From a candidate division TM6 bacterium GW2011_GWE2_36_25 (lineage in GTDB: Bacteria; Babelota; Babeliae; Babelales; UBA12409), in contig LBRU01000011.1 in NCBI GenBank assembly GCA_000991575.1, forward strand, positions 1-38,557: a stretch of DNA of 38,557 bases, in the 5' to 3' direction. Below, in pieces: positions 1 to 8,502 of the stretch (position 1 is the stretch's first letter; every line of letters begins with the position of its first letter). The position numbers and the translations under genes were made by a program. The notes under the pieces are model-generated. The model ran no database searches. It had not been told where the DNA came from and saw only the letters and a program-made list of their open reading frames with translations.

Positions 1-165
1 TGAAGTAAATTTTTCTGCATAAACAAGTTTAAGTGGCCTGCGATTAAAAGTATAACATTTATATAAACCCATATTGTGCTCAGAAATGCGTTTTTCAAGG
101 TTTTCTGTGTGCCCAATATAATAAGATTCATCATTGCATTTTAAAATATAAAGATAAAATTCCAT
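1..165 (-). CDS. GIY-YIG domain protein (URI/UPF0213-like), 3' part cut off by the window
   Basis: The reverse strand reads from an ATG at 165 to the window edge for 55 codons without a stop. The N-terminus MEFYLYILKC, followed by YYIGHTENLEKRISEHN, is the hallmark of small GIY-YIG proteins: strand 1 with a Y-Y-x pattern, YIG in place of the second half, then a helix with an arginine and a histidine. The Y-T/R-R-P-L-K-L-V-Y stretch that follows is also typical of the URI/UPF0213 subgroup. Members are stand-alone nuclease-like proteins of about 80-100 residues with poorly defined roles. The missing C-terminus holds the usual catalytic glutamate, so activity cannot be judged here. Confidence 0.8.
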   Translation of the reverse strand, partial: MEFYLYILKCNDESYYIGHTENLEKRISEHNMGLYKCYTFNRRPLKLVYAEKFTS

Positions 166-182
166 AACGTTACTTCAGTGTG

Positions 183-237
183 CGCGTTCGACAAGACCCT
201 TCGAATCGCCAAATATGGCTCCCTCAGGGCGAACGCG
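183..237. repeat. Palindromic intergenic repeat, copy 1
   Basis: A 55-bp element bounded by perfect inverted ends CGCGTTCG (183-190) and CGAACGCG (230-237). Read on the minus strand it shares CGCGTTCGCCCTGAGG, TCGAAGGGTCT and CGAACGC with the copy at 3474-3528; the loop sequences differ. It lies between the GIY-YIG gene and cmk. It resembles the dispersed hairpin elements with TTCGACAAG/CCTGAGG motifs found between genes in many bacteria. Confidence 0.7.
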
Positions 238-342
238 ATAAAAAAACCTAATACAAAGGCCATTTCCCACATTAAACCTATTCCTAAACAATTATAATTC
301 ATACTTAATATTCAATTTTTTATTGTCGAATATTAATCTGCC

Positions 343-1023
343 TTAAATTTTATTGTTTCGGAAGAGGTCTATTATGTCTGAAACGGTCTCACTAACACTT
401 TTATTCGAATCATCAATGAGAACCGCACCTTCAGGTTTAACCAAAGGGGCAACGAGACGCGTTTTATCCCGTTCATCGCGACTGTTTATCTCTTTTAATG
501 CATCACTCAAAGATACTTTGTTTCCCTTTGCAGCTTGATCATGCTGCCACCGCTTTGCACGAACTTCAGATGACGCGGTTAAATAAATCTTCAATTCTGC
601 CTCAGGAAAAACAACTGAACCGGTATCGCGCCCATCGATTACGACATCATGCTCACGTGCTAATTGTCGCTCAATACGCATTAATATTTCACGAACATCA
701 GGATTAGTGCCAATTAACGATGCCATATGATCAACTTCAGGCGTCTTTAAATGCCAGGTTAAATTTTCTCCATCATAAAGAACAGATTCTTTTCCGTGAT
801 CATAATGATACTGCAATTGAGATATGTCTAAACATGCAAGAATTTGATCATGGTTTAACGTAACTAATTGTTCAATGGGAATAAGACATTTTTCTGTTAA
901 GACATAAGCCAGTGCACGAAACAAGATACCGCTATTGATATAAAAAAAGCCTCTTTTTTCAGCGATTAAACGCGCCAATGTAGACTTACCACTTGCAACG
1001 GGTCCATCAATGGTAATAATCAT
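343..1023 (-). CDS. cmk: Cytidylate kinase
   Basis: A 226-residue protein, the usual length for bacterial CMP kinase, which phosphorylates CMP and dCMP to the diphosphates with ATP in the cytosol. The P-loop GPVASGKST is at residues 7-15. The INSGILFRALAY segment is the nucleoside-monophosphate-binding region (usually DTGAMYRA). IDGRDTGSVVFPEAELKIYL is the conserved GRD region that contacts CMP, and the C-terminal LID arginines (RDERDKTR) are present. Its start ATG overlaps the recJ stop by four bases, so the two genes are translationally coupled. It is the last gene of the DJ-1/recJ/cmk group. Confidence 0.95.
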   Translation of the reverse strand: MIITIDGPVASGKSTLARLIAEKRGFFYINSGILFRALAYVLTEKCLIPIEQLVTLNHDQILACLDISQLQYHYDHGKESVLYDGENLTWHLKTPEVDHMASLIGTNPDVREILMRIERQLAREHDVVIDGRDTGSVVFPEAELKIYLTASSEVRAKRWQHDQAAKGNKVSLSDALKEINSRDERDKTRLVAPLVKPEGAVLIDDSNKSVSETVSDIIDLFRNNKI

Positions 1024-2768
1024 TTTTTTCCTTCTAAAGAAATATCCATTCCCTTGAGTTCAATAGAACGCATTCCTTGCCAATAATTTTCCATTACAGT
1101 TGCCGCAAGATCAAATGGACGATCTTTCAATGTTGAAAAAATTTTAAAAAGTTCTGGTTGCCCAAAAAAGATGACCGGTTTGATAACTCCTTGAGAAAAA
1201 ATCTTACATTTTACATGCTGATCTTTCAGCAATATAGGTTCATCAATCAACGTAACATCATTGATGTAAAAAACGGGTGTCTCATTCATGCTGCCAAAGG
1301 GTTCCATCAATTGCATGTCATTCATAAATTTTCCGGTCAAATCAGCAAGGTGCACGTGCGCATCAAGTTTCAATTGAGGAACAAGATCCTCTGGTGAAAG
1401 TTTTTCCAAAATTTTTTGTTCAAGTAAAGCTTTAAGTTTAGGGACATTTGCAACTTTTAATGCAACTCCTGCCGCACAGGCATGCCCCCCAAAATGCTCG
1501 AGTAAATGAGAACATTCTCGCAACGCATTAAATAAGTCAAAAGCAGGAATGGATCGAGCAGAACCTTTTGCAAAGCCGTCTTTTGTGAGATGAAATAATA
1601 AAGTTGGCTTTCCATATTGGGCCGTCAAACGTGAGGCAGCTAAACCAATGACCCCTGGTGGCCACTTTTTGCTTGCAGCTAAAATAATATTTTCGTTTTC
1701 AAGATCAATTTGGCCCGCATTAATAGCCTGTTCAATATCATTTAAAATAAGACGCTCAACTTCTTTGCGCGCTTCATTTAATTCAAATAAAACACGTGCT
1801 ACCTGATCAATTTCTGGTTTGCGTGCTCCAATTAAAAACTGAACGCCTCGGCGTGGATCTTCTAAGCGACCCAATGCATTCAATTGTGGCGCAATTCCAA
1901 ATGCAATATCAACGGAAGAGATCGGTTTTTCAGCAATTTTTGCATTCTTCTTGAGTGCATTGAATGAATAACTTTCATTTTCAGTTAATTTCTGCAAGCA
2001 ATGGCGGACCCAATAACGATTTTCACCACGTAATGGTACAACATCTGCAACAGTCCCCATTAATAACAACTCATAAACTTTATCAGGCAACTTTTTATTA
2101 AGTTTTTCATAAAGCAAGGAGAGTAATTTAAAGGCGACGCCAACACCAGCTAATAATTTAAAAGGATACGAGCAATCAGATTGCGCCGGATTTACAATGG
2201 CAAATGCTTCAGGTATGGGATCTTGTGGACGGTGGTGATCAGTAATAATCAGATCAATTTGACACTTTTTTGCTAAAGCAGCCGCATCATAGGCGGTAAT
2301 CCCATTATCCACCGTTAAAATAACCTTATAATTATTTCCTGCTGCGCGTCCAACAACTTTTGTTGAAAGACCATAACCATCATGAACACGATGGGGCAAA
2401 AAATAATTCACCTGTGCACCAAGAGGGACCAAACAGAGCATCATCATCGATGTCGATGTGATACCATCAACATCATAATCACCGGCAATGAGAATTTTTT
2501 CTTTATTTTTTAAGGCAACAATAATCCGATCAACCGCTTTGTCCGCATCTTTGAGCAATGAAGAAGGTGCGACTATTCCTTCAGGAGTAAATAAAAAAGA
2601 ATCCAATAATTCTTTTTTATCAATGCCACGGTTAACTAAGGTTTGCATTAACGGAATAGAAAAATTATATGAAGCACTTAAGGAGTTAACGAGCTCCTTT
2701 TGCAACACAGGAGCAATCCATTGATAATTAATACCCTGAATAATCGATGAGGATTGAGATACATTCAT
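1020..2768 (-). CDS. recJ: Single-stranded-DNA-specific exonuclease RecJ
   Basis: A 582-residue protein, the normal length for RecJ, the 5'-3' single-strand DNA exonuclease of recombinational and mismatch repair. The DHH domain shows motif I GDYDVDG at residues 96-102, VDNGI at 153-157 and DHH at 177-179. The DHHA1 domain has the GGHACAAG substrate motif near residue 435. The last ~100 residues fit the RecJ OB-fold. The metal-binding aspartates and histidines are all in place. The gene starts four bases after the DJ-1-like gene stops and overlaps cmk by four bases. Confidence 0.95.
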   Translation of the reverse strand: MNVSQSSSIIQGINYQWIAPVLQKELVNSLSASYNFSIPLMQTLVNRGIDKKELLDSFLFTPEGIVAPSSLLKDADKAVDRIIVALKNKEKILIAGDYDVDGITSTSMMMLCLVPLGAQVNYFLPHRVHDGYGLSTKVVGRAAGNNYKVILTVDNGITAYDAAALAKKCQIDLIITDHHRPQDPIPEAFAIVNPAQSDCSYPFKLLAGVGVAFKLLSLLYEKLNKKLPDKVYELLLMGTVADVVPLRGENRYWVRHCLQKLTENESYSFNALKKNAKIAEKPISSVDIAFGIAPQLNALGRLEDPRRGVQFLIGARKPEIDQVARVLFELNEARKEVERLILNDIEQAINAGQIDLENENIILAASKKWPPGVIGLAASRLTAQYGKPTLLFHLTKDGFAKGSARSIPAFDLFNALRECSHLLEHFGGHACAAGVALKVANVPKLKALLEQKILEKLSPEDLVPQLKLDAHVHLADLTGKFMNDMQLMEPFGSMNETPVFYINDVTLIDEPILLKDQHVKCKIFSQGVIKPVIFFGQPELFKIFSTLKDRPFDLAATVMENYWQGMRSIELKGMDISLEGKK

Positions 2769-2772
2769 GCTT

Positions 2773-3366
2773 TTATTTTAACGCATTAACAATAGCTTGG
2801 CCAAATTCTGTTGCTGCCTTGGGGCCTTGGGCAGTAATTAATTTACCATCTACAACAACAGGCCCACCAACAACATCAGATTTTGCACATTCCGATTTTA
2901 ATTTGCCATCGTTATCCCATCCGGTAATTTTCTTACCATCAATAAGACCTGCATGACAAAGAATACGTGGCGAAATACAGATAGCTCCATACCAAAGGCC
3001 ATTTTTTTCAGCTCGACGCATTAATTCTTGCGTATCTTCATTATCTAAACAATCTAGAGCACCGCCTCCCCCAATAAGAAAAATACCTGCCAGCGTATCT
3101 AAATCTTTTTTGAGAAGATCTTTAACCGTCAATGTTACTTTTTCTGATTCTTCTTCGCCAAAACAATCGATCGCAACACCCGCTTTATCACTCGCGGTCA
3201 TAACGGCAATATCTGCCTTTTCTAACTCTTTACGCGTATTACAGTATTCAATAGGTTGATAACCTTCATGGGCAATAATCAATACAACTTTTTTATTCAC
3301 ATTACCACCTTCCACATAGATAATTGAAAAAAATAGACATAAAATAGATTTAAAAAAATGAGTCAT
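2773..3366 (-). CDS. DJ-1/PfpI family protein with a possible signal peptide
   Basis: A class I glutamine-amidotransferase-like fold of the DJ-1/PfpI family. After the leader, KKVVLIIAHEGYQPIEY gives the first strand and the conserved acidic residue, LIGGGGALD is the central loop, and the nucleophile elbow is GAICISPRIL with the cysteine in the expected place. Relatives are deglycases, proteases or chaperones; the substrate here is unknown. Two starts are credible. ATG at 3366 has AAGGA upstream and yields a 20-residue hydrophobic leader, suggesting export. GTG at 3300 has AGGTGG six bases upstream and yields a cytosolic protein of ordinary family length. I give the longer form. Confidence 0.85.
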   Translation of the reverse strand: MTHFFKSILCLFFSIIYVEGGNVNKKVVLIIAHEGYQPIEYCNTRKELEKADIAVMTASDKAGVAIDCFGEEESEKVTLTVKDLLKKDLDTLAGIFLIGGGGALDCLDNEDTQELMRRAEKNGLWYGAICISPRILCHAGLIDGKKITGWDNDGKLKSECAKSDVVGGPVVVDGKLITAQGPKAATEFGQAIVNALK

Positions 3367-3388
3367 ACAATTCCTTTATAACCCTGAG

Positions 3389-3408
3389 TTCGATAATTCA
3401 TTGGGCAA
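3389..3408. repeat. 20-bp shared intergenic motif, copy 1
   Basis: TTCGATAATTCATTGGGCAA matches 17436-17455 at 19 of 20 positions. It sits just upstream of the DJ-1-like gene. Function unknown; two copies only are seen in this window. Confidence 0.45.
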
Positions 3409-3473
3409 TTAAATATTTTTTAATTAACGTAAATTCGGCAATTGTTGCTATCCTTTTTACAATTTTACCCAAC

Positions 3474-3528
3474 GCGTTCGCCCTGAGGAACGAGCATAGC
3501 GAGTGTCTCGAAGGGTCTCACCGAACGC
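3474..3528. repeat. Palindromic intergenic repeat, copy 2
   Basis: A 55-bp element with inverted ends GCGTTCG (3474-3480) and CGAACGC (3522-3528). It shares CCCTGAGG and TCGAAGGGTCT with copy 1 in the opposite orientation. It is the main content of the 293-bp gap 3367-3659, together with the 20-bp motif at 3389-3408. Confidence 0.7.
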
Positions 3529-3632
3529 TTTGCTTTTATTTCCATTAATAACATATTTCAAAGTTTATTGTTTATCGAACTCACGTTTAACATTATAATA
3601 AAGGTACTGTATGACTCATAAAGCGTCAATGT

Positions 3633-3661
3633 AAAAAACTTAATTTCAAAATAAGTTTTTT
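3633..3661 (-). terminator. Rho-independent-like terminator of the C2H2 gene
   Basis: A perfect 10-bp AT-rich stem, AAAAAACTTA (3633-3642) and TAAGTTTTTT (3652-3661), with a 9-base loop. On the minus strand it ends in a T run just past the stop of the gene 3660-4292; the stop codon lies inside the stem. The low GC of the stem lowers confidence. Confidence 0.5.
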
Positions 3662-4292
3662 ACTTCCTTTTTGCCAATCTCTTTTCTTGATCTTTATGAA
3701 ACTTTCTCATGTGAGAATTGAGATCTTGCGCTGAAACTTTCTTATGACACCAAAGACATAATCCTCTTGATCCAGAAACCGGAGAAGGGGTCAATGGTTT
3801 TGTCATAAAAGGTTTCTTTCCTGTTCCATAAGAGAGTGACCCTGATCGATCCCTTCGCAAAATAGGTAAAATTGATCTTACATAAGCATGAGGACCACTC
3901 TTTTGCGGACCTACATGACGTTCTGAAATGCGAGAAATTTCAACTGCCCCAGGGCTTGTCGGTCTTCCATGCTCCTCTAAGCCTTCAATCGATTCAAGTG
4001 ATCTTCGCTCGAGTATATCACTCAAGTCAGGTGAATAACTTGTAGTACACGGACTTTCAAGATCTTTCAATTCTTCAGCAGGTTCCGAATCAGTTTCGAA
4101 CAAAAGTGATTCGAGAACTTCAGGTCTCACTTTCTTTTGGAAAGCGATCTCTTGTGCTTTTTCTATCATATCAGCAACCATCAACGTCATTGATATAATA
4201 GTACTGATCCTATCTTCCTTGAACGATGTACGTTCCATCGCCTGTGCAGAATAAAATCCTGCTATAATCAAAAATAACATTAACTTCTTCAT
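3660..4292 (-). CDS. Secreted protein with a C-terminal C2H2 zinc-finger motif
   Basis: 210 residues. The start ATG has GAGG eleven bases upstream. MKKLMLFLIIAGFYSAQA is a clear Sec signal peptide with an A-x-A cleavage site. The middle (about 20-175) is polar and rich in E, S and R, probably disordered, and I recognise no family. The end, about residues 179-199, is C-x2-C-x11-H-x4-H, a classical C2H2 zinc-finger spacing, followed by a basic tail (KDQEKRLAKRK). C2H2 fingers are mainly eukaryotic, so an exported one suggests action on host nucleic acid or protein; that is inference. It lies downstream of two exported WD40 genes on the same strand, 83 bp away. Confidence 0.75.
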   Translation of the reverse strand: MKKLMLFLIIAGFYSAQAMERTSFKEDRISTIISMTLMVADMIEKAQEIAFQKKVRPEVLESLLFETDSEPAEELKDLESPCTTSYSPDLSDILERRSLESIEGLEEHGRPTSPGAVEISRISERHVGPQKSGPHAYVRSILPILRRDRSGSLSYGTGKKPFMTKPLTPSPVSGSRGLCLWCHKKVSAQDLNSHMRKFHKDQEKRLAKRK

Positions 4293-4375
4293 AAAATAAC
4301 CTCGTCTTTCGATTTTATTAATTCTAGGCTATCTAAACTTCAATCCAAATTTCTTTTATTTTTATTCTTTTCATT

Positions 4376-6304
4376 TCATTCATCAACTATTCTTTTTAAA
4401 TTCTCTGGTAACGAATCATAAGTCGCTGGCGTTTCATGAATAGCTCTTGTCATAAAATTTTTGTAAGCAAACCATATTGCCATACCAATGCTACTCATTT
4501 TTTCAATAGATTTGCCCTGTTTAATTGCTGTACAAAATTGAGCTAACCGACTATCATTCTTTGGTAATGATTCATAAATCGCATAAAAATCTGGGGTTGC
4601 ATAAATAATTTCTGATGGGGATGTTACTAGTTTAAGTAATACGAGTGTCTGTGCCAAATCTAATTCGGATACATCACTTATTGTTAAATTTCTCCATATC
4701 TTTACTGCTCCATATTTTAATCCAGTTACTATAAATGAGTTATCTGAGGCTATCCCTGTTGGTGTATAATCGGTTAATTTGATAGGCTCACCTACTGGCT
4801 TATGGTCTTCATTAAGTCGCCAAATTTTTGCTGTTCTATCGCCTGATCCAATTACGATAAATGAACTATCAGCTGCTATCGCTACTGATGTAATAGGGGT
4901 GCTAAGTCCTCTCAATGTAATTGGCTCACCTGCCAATTCATGATTTTTATCTAATCTCCATATTTTTGCGGGAGCGTCATCGCGATATCCTGTAGCGCTT
5001 GTTACTATAAATGAGTTATCAGCTGCTATTACTGCGTGCGCCTTGCTGTCATGTCCTCTCAAGCGAATTGGCCAAAATGCTAATGTATGGTTTTTACTCA
5101 GTCTTTGGAAAAATGTTCCTTCTTCCGCTCCAATAACTATAAATGAATTATCCGAGGCTATCGCTACTGAACGAATAGCGAACTGTTCTCTCAATATAAT
5201 CGGCTCACCAGCTGGTTCATGATCTTCATTGAGTCGCCATATCCTTGCTGTACCATCAAATGATGTCGTTACTATGAATGCATTGTCTGTTGCGATCTTA
5301 GCTGATAAAATCGGTTGTGTATGCCCTACCAAGGTAATCGGTTCGCCAACCGGTTCATGATCTTTATTAAGTCGCCATATCTTTGCTGTTCTATCGCCTG
5401 ATCCAGTTACTATAAATGAATTATCTTTTGCTATTGCTACTGAGCCAATTGCGCGTGTATGTTCTGACAATGTTATTGGCTCACCTGCCAATTCAAGATT
5501 TTCATCTAAACGCCAAATTTTTGCTGTTCTATCACTTGATCCCGTTACTATGAATGCATTATCTTTTGCTATTGCTAATGAGTAAATCATGCCTGTATGT
5601 CCCGCCAAGATAATTGGTTCGCCTACAACCTCACGTTCTTCATTTAGTCGCCATATCTTTACTGTGTTATTCGCTGATGCAGTTACTATAAAAGAATTAT
5701 CGGGGGCTACTACTGAAAACCATGCATACCTTTCCAAGATAATCGGGTTTTTGCACACTGTTTTTAATGCACATTCAGTTGAACACAATCTCCTTGCTAA
5801 GGCTTTTTGTAATGGATAACAGACTCGCCTTTGCTTAATAAATGTTGAAAACATATTTGTACTATCAAATTTTGTAAGGTCGCAATTTTTTGCTACCCAT
5901 GTGCAAACATCATCAAGTAATTTTGTAGCTCCGAGAAACTCAAGTGCATCAATAAGGTAACTCCAGTCATCCTTGTAGGAGCTTAGAGTCTTATCTAAGC
6001 CTTTCTCTAATATGTTTTTTATGATAGTTAATGTTGCCACATCAATATCTTTAAGAGGGATTGCTTCATCAAGTTTTTCACCAAATTCGCCTAATAAATC
6101 ATTAAGCATGCGAGAGTCTAATCTTCTCACCTCGCTCGGAGAAAATTCTACTTCAACACCATCTGATGTGAACAATTTAATTGGCTCTTTAATATTAATA
6201 GTCATGCAGTGGCGACCTTCTTGAAACTCTCTCTCACCTTCTGGTTCCATGCCCAAAACTGAGCTCAAACCTAATATTAAAAATATAAATAATAACTTTT
6301 TCAT
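4376..6304 (-). CDS. Secreted Skp1/BTB-like + WD40 repeat protein (paralogue A)
   Basis: 642 residues from the ATG at 6304, which has GGAGG six bases upstream; an in-frame ATG at 6316 is four codons earlier and less well placed. Residues 1-18 are a signal peptide (MKKLLFIFLILGLSSVLG). Residues about 42-140 read like a Skp1/BTB-POZ fold: IKLFTSDGVEVEFSPSEVR, then an acidic link, then LLDDVCTWVAKN. Residues about 190-545 hold eight WD40-type repeats with a consensus near DNSFIVTGSGDRTAKIWRL; repeats 5 and 6 are degenerate. The C-terminal ~95 residues are helical with a hydrophobic stretch (MAIWFAYKNF). WD40 propellers are binding scaffolds. Substrate and destination are unknown. Confidence 0.85.
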   Translation of the reverse strand: MKKLLFIFLILGLSSVLGMEPEGEREFQEGRHCMTINIKEPIKLFTSDGVEVEFSPSEVRRLDSRMLNDLLGEFGEKLDEAIPLKDIDVATLTIIKNILEKGLDKTLSSYKDDWSYLIDALEFLGATKLLDDVCTWVAKNCDLTKFDSTNMFSTFIKQRRVCYPLQKALARRLCSTECALKTVCKNPIILERYAWFSVVAPDNSFIVTASANNTVKIWRLNEEREVVGEPIILAGHTGMIYSLAIAKDNAFIVTGSSDRTAKIWRLDENLELAGEPITLSEHTRAIGSVAIAKDNSFIVTGSGDRTAKIWRLNKDHEPVGEPITLVGHTQPILSAKIATDNAFIVTTSFDGTARIWRLNEDHEPAGEPIILREQFAIRSVAIASDNSFIVIGAEEGTFFQRLSKNHTLAFWPIRLRGHDSKAHAVIAADNSFIVTSATGYRDDAPAKIWRLDKNHELAGEPITLRGLSTPITSVAIAADSSFIVIGSGDRTAKIWRLNEDHKPVGEPIKLTDYTPTGIASDNSFIVTGLKYGAVKIWRNLTISDVSELDLAQTLVLLKLVTSPSEIIYATPDFYAIYESLPKNDSRLAQFCTAIKQGKSIEKMSSIGMAIWFAYKNFMTRAIHETPATYDSLPENLKRIVDE

Positions 6305-6322
6305 TTTAACCTCCATTAATTC

Positions 6323-8353
6323 TTAACTTTTCATAAATTTATACACCAACCACGCTGCCGTACCAATACCGGCCACTGTTGGAATGAATACTTTAGGATT
6401 CTTAATTGTTTTCCAAATTTTAGTTAGAGTAGTGTCATTACACCGATCAAAAATTCTCTTTAAATTTTCTGGCAACGATTCATAAATAGTTTGAATTTCA
6501 ACTGTCTCTTTTGTAAAATCAATTTTTGATGGAGATGTTGCCAATTTAAGCAATAATAAAATCTGTGACAAATTTAACTCAACCGCATCAACTTTTAACA
6601 TTCTCCATATCTTTACTGTTCTATCTCCTGATCCAGTTACCACAAATGAATTATCTCTTGCTATTGCTACTGAATTAATTAAATCTTGATGCCCTTCTAA
6701 TGTAATTGGCTCTCCTACTCGTTCATGTTCTTCATTCAGTCTCCATATCTTTGCTGTTCGATCATTTGATCCTGTTACTACAAATGAATTATCTGAGGAT
6801 ATCGCTACTGATCTAATATTATCGGTATGACCATCTGCTAATCGCCAAAGTCTAAATGAAGAAAAATCTTCGTTCCATACACGTACTGATCCATCTGTTA
6901 ATCCAGTCACTATAAATGAATTATCTATCGCCAACGATACTGAGGAAACACCTACGTTCCATCTGTCATAATCCAATGCAATTGACTCTCCTACCAGTTT
7001 ATGTTCTTCATTCAGTCTCCATATCCTTGCTGTCTTATCTGTTGACCTAGTTACTATAAATGAATTATCGGATGCTATTGTTATTGAATCAATCACGCAT
7101 ATACGCCCAAACCTCATGCGTTTATGCCCCTCCAATGTAATTGGCTCCCCTACACGCTCATGCATTGCATTTAATCTCCATATCTTTGCCATTCCATCTC
7201 TTGCTCCTGTTACTATAAATGAGTTATCTGATGCTATTGCTACTGAGTAAATTAAATCTTGATGCCCTTCTAATGTAATTGATTCGTCAATAAACTCATG
7301 ATCTTCATTTAACCTCCATATCTTCGCTGTATTATCCCTTGATCCGGTAACTACAAATGAATTATCTGATGATATCGCTACTGAAAAAATCCAATCAGTA
7401 TGACCGGTTAATGTAATAGGCGCTCCCAACAATTCATGTTCCTCATTTAGCCTCCATATGTTTGCTGTTCGATCATATGATACCGTTACGATAAATGAAT
7501 TATCTGTTGCTATCGCTACTGATGAAATCTTATCAGTATGTCCTGCCAATATAATTGGCTCACCTTCCAGTTCATGTTCTTCATTCAATCTCCAAATCTT
7601 TGCTGTTCCATCCCATGATCCTGTGACAATAAATGAATTATCGGTTGCTATCTCTACTGATGAAATCCTATCAGTATGACCTGCCAATGTAATTGGATTT
7701 TTGCCCATCTCTTTTAATGCAAAATCAGTTGAACGTAATTTTTTAACTAATGCTTGCTGTAATGGATAACAACATCTTTCTTCTTTATCCTTAATAAATC
7801 CCGGAAAAAGATTCTTCCCATCAAATTTTGTAAAATCGTAATTGTTCGCCACCCATTCACACACTTCATTACAGAGTGGCATCTGCAGCTCATCAAGTGC
7901 GATTATTAATTTCTCAATCTCTGATTCTGGCAATGCCGCTAAAAACTTTTTTTTATCTCGCTCTTTTACAAGGGCTAAAATAGTCTCCAATACCTGCGCA
8001 TCACAGTTAACAAGCTGGCGTGTAAAATCAAAAACATCATCAGTCTCCCAAAATTTATTTAAAAGCTCTGATTGCAAACCCCATAAAGCTCTCCGCGTAA
8101 ACGCATATTTATATCCATCTGATGTTTTTATTTTGAGACGCTCTTTTGATAATTCTGTATCCTTATCTCTTTTAGAAGATTCATTTAATTTTATAAGCGT
8201 CTCAATTGCCGTATCTTTATCAAATCCTCTGAGCCCATGAGCAAAAAATTGGCCAATTCCATCAACATCACTTTCGTAAGATACATCTTCACGATCCATC
8301 CCCAAAATCGGCATCAATCCTAATAATAAAAATATAAATAACAACTTTTTCAT
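6323..8353 (-). CDS. Secreted Skp1/BTB-like + WD40 repeat protein (paralogue B)
   Basis: 676 residues. The start has GGGAG upstream, and a signal peptide nearly identical to its neighbour's (MKKLLFIFLLLGLMPILG). Residues about 73-172 again read as a Skp1/BTB-like unit (LKIKTSDGYKYAFTRRAL to CNEVCEWVANNYDFTKFD). A conserved linker with CCYPLQQALVKKL follows. Eight WD40 repeats run from about 221 to 585, with GH, DNSFIVTGS and TAKIWRL signatures; repeats 5 and 6 carry insertions. The C-terminus ends in a hydrophobic segment (VAGIGTAAWLVYKFMKS) that could anchor it in a membrane. The gene is 18 bp upstream of paralogue A and is its tandem duplicate. It diverges from the phosphatase gene across a 149-bp gap. 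Confidence 0.85.
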   Translation of the reverse strand: MKKLLFIFLLLGLMPILGMDREDVSYESDVDGIGQFFAHGLRGFDKDTAIETLIKLNESSKRDKDTELSKERLKIKTSDGYKYAFTRRALWGLQSELLNKFWETDDVFDFTRQLVNCDAQVLETILALVKERDKKKFLAALPESEIEKLIIALDELQMPLCNEVCEWVANNYDFTKFDGKNLFPGFIKDKEERCCYPLQQALVKKLRSTDFALKEMGKNPITLAGHTDRISSVEIATDNSFIVTGSWDGTAKIWRLNEEHELEGEPIILAGHTDKISSVAIATDNSFIVTVSYDRTANIWRLNEEHELLGAPITLTGHTDWIFSVAISSDNSFVVTGSRDNTAKIWRLNEDHEFIDESITLEGHQDLIYSVAIASDNSFIVTGARDGMAKIWRLNAMHERVGEPITLEGHKRMRFGRICVIDSITIASDNSFIVTRSTDKTARIWRLNEEHKLVGESIALDYDRWNVGVSSVSLAIDNSFIVTGLTDGSVRVWNEDFSSFRLWRLADGHTDNIRSVAISSDNSFVVTGSNDRTAKIWRLNEEHERVGEPITLEGHQDLINSVAIARDNSFVVTGSGDRTVKIWRMLKVDAVELNLSQILLLLKLATSPSKIDFTKETVEIQTIYESLPENLKRIFDRCNDTTLTKIWKTIKNPKVFIPTVAGIGTAAWLVYKFMKS

Positions 8354-8502
8354 TTTATTCTCCCTTCAACCCTAAAAAGGACTTATTCAATTATCTTCCT
8401 TAGAATAACACAAATATTCAATTTGTCAATATTTTATCACGTTTATTGATTTTTTTATTCATAATATGCAAAGCTTGAGATAAGTCTGTTGAATGGAGAC
8501 TT

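Noticed and set aside
141-302. 53-codon ORF on the minus strand running through palindromic repeat 1
   Set aside because: It overlaps the GIY-YIG start, has no clear ribosome site at its first ATG, and half of it is the repeat. Such hairpins are often open in one frame by chance.
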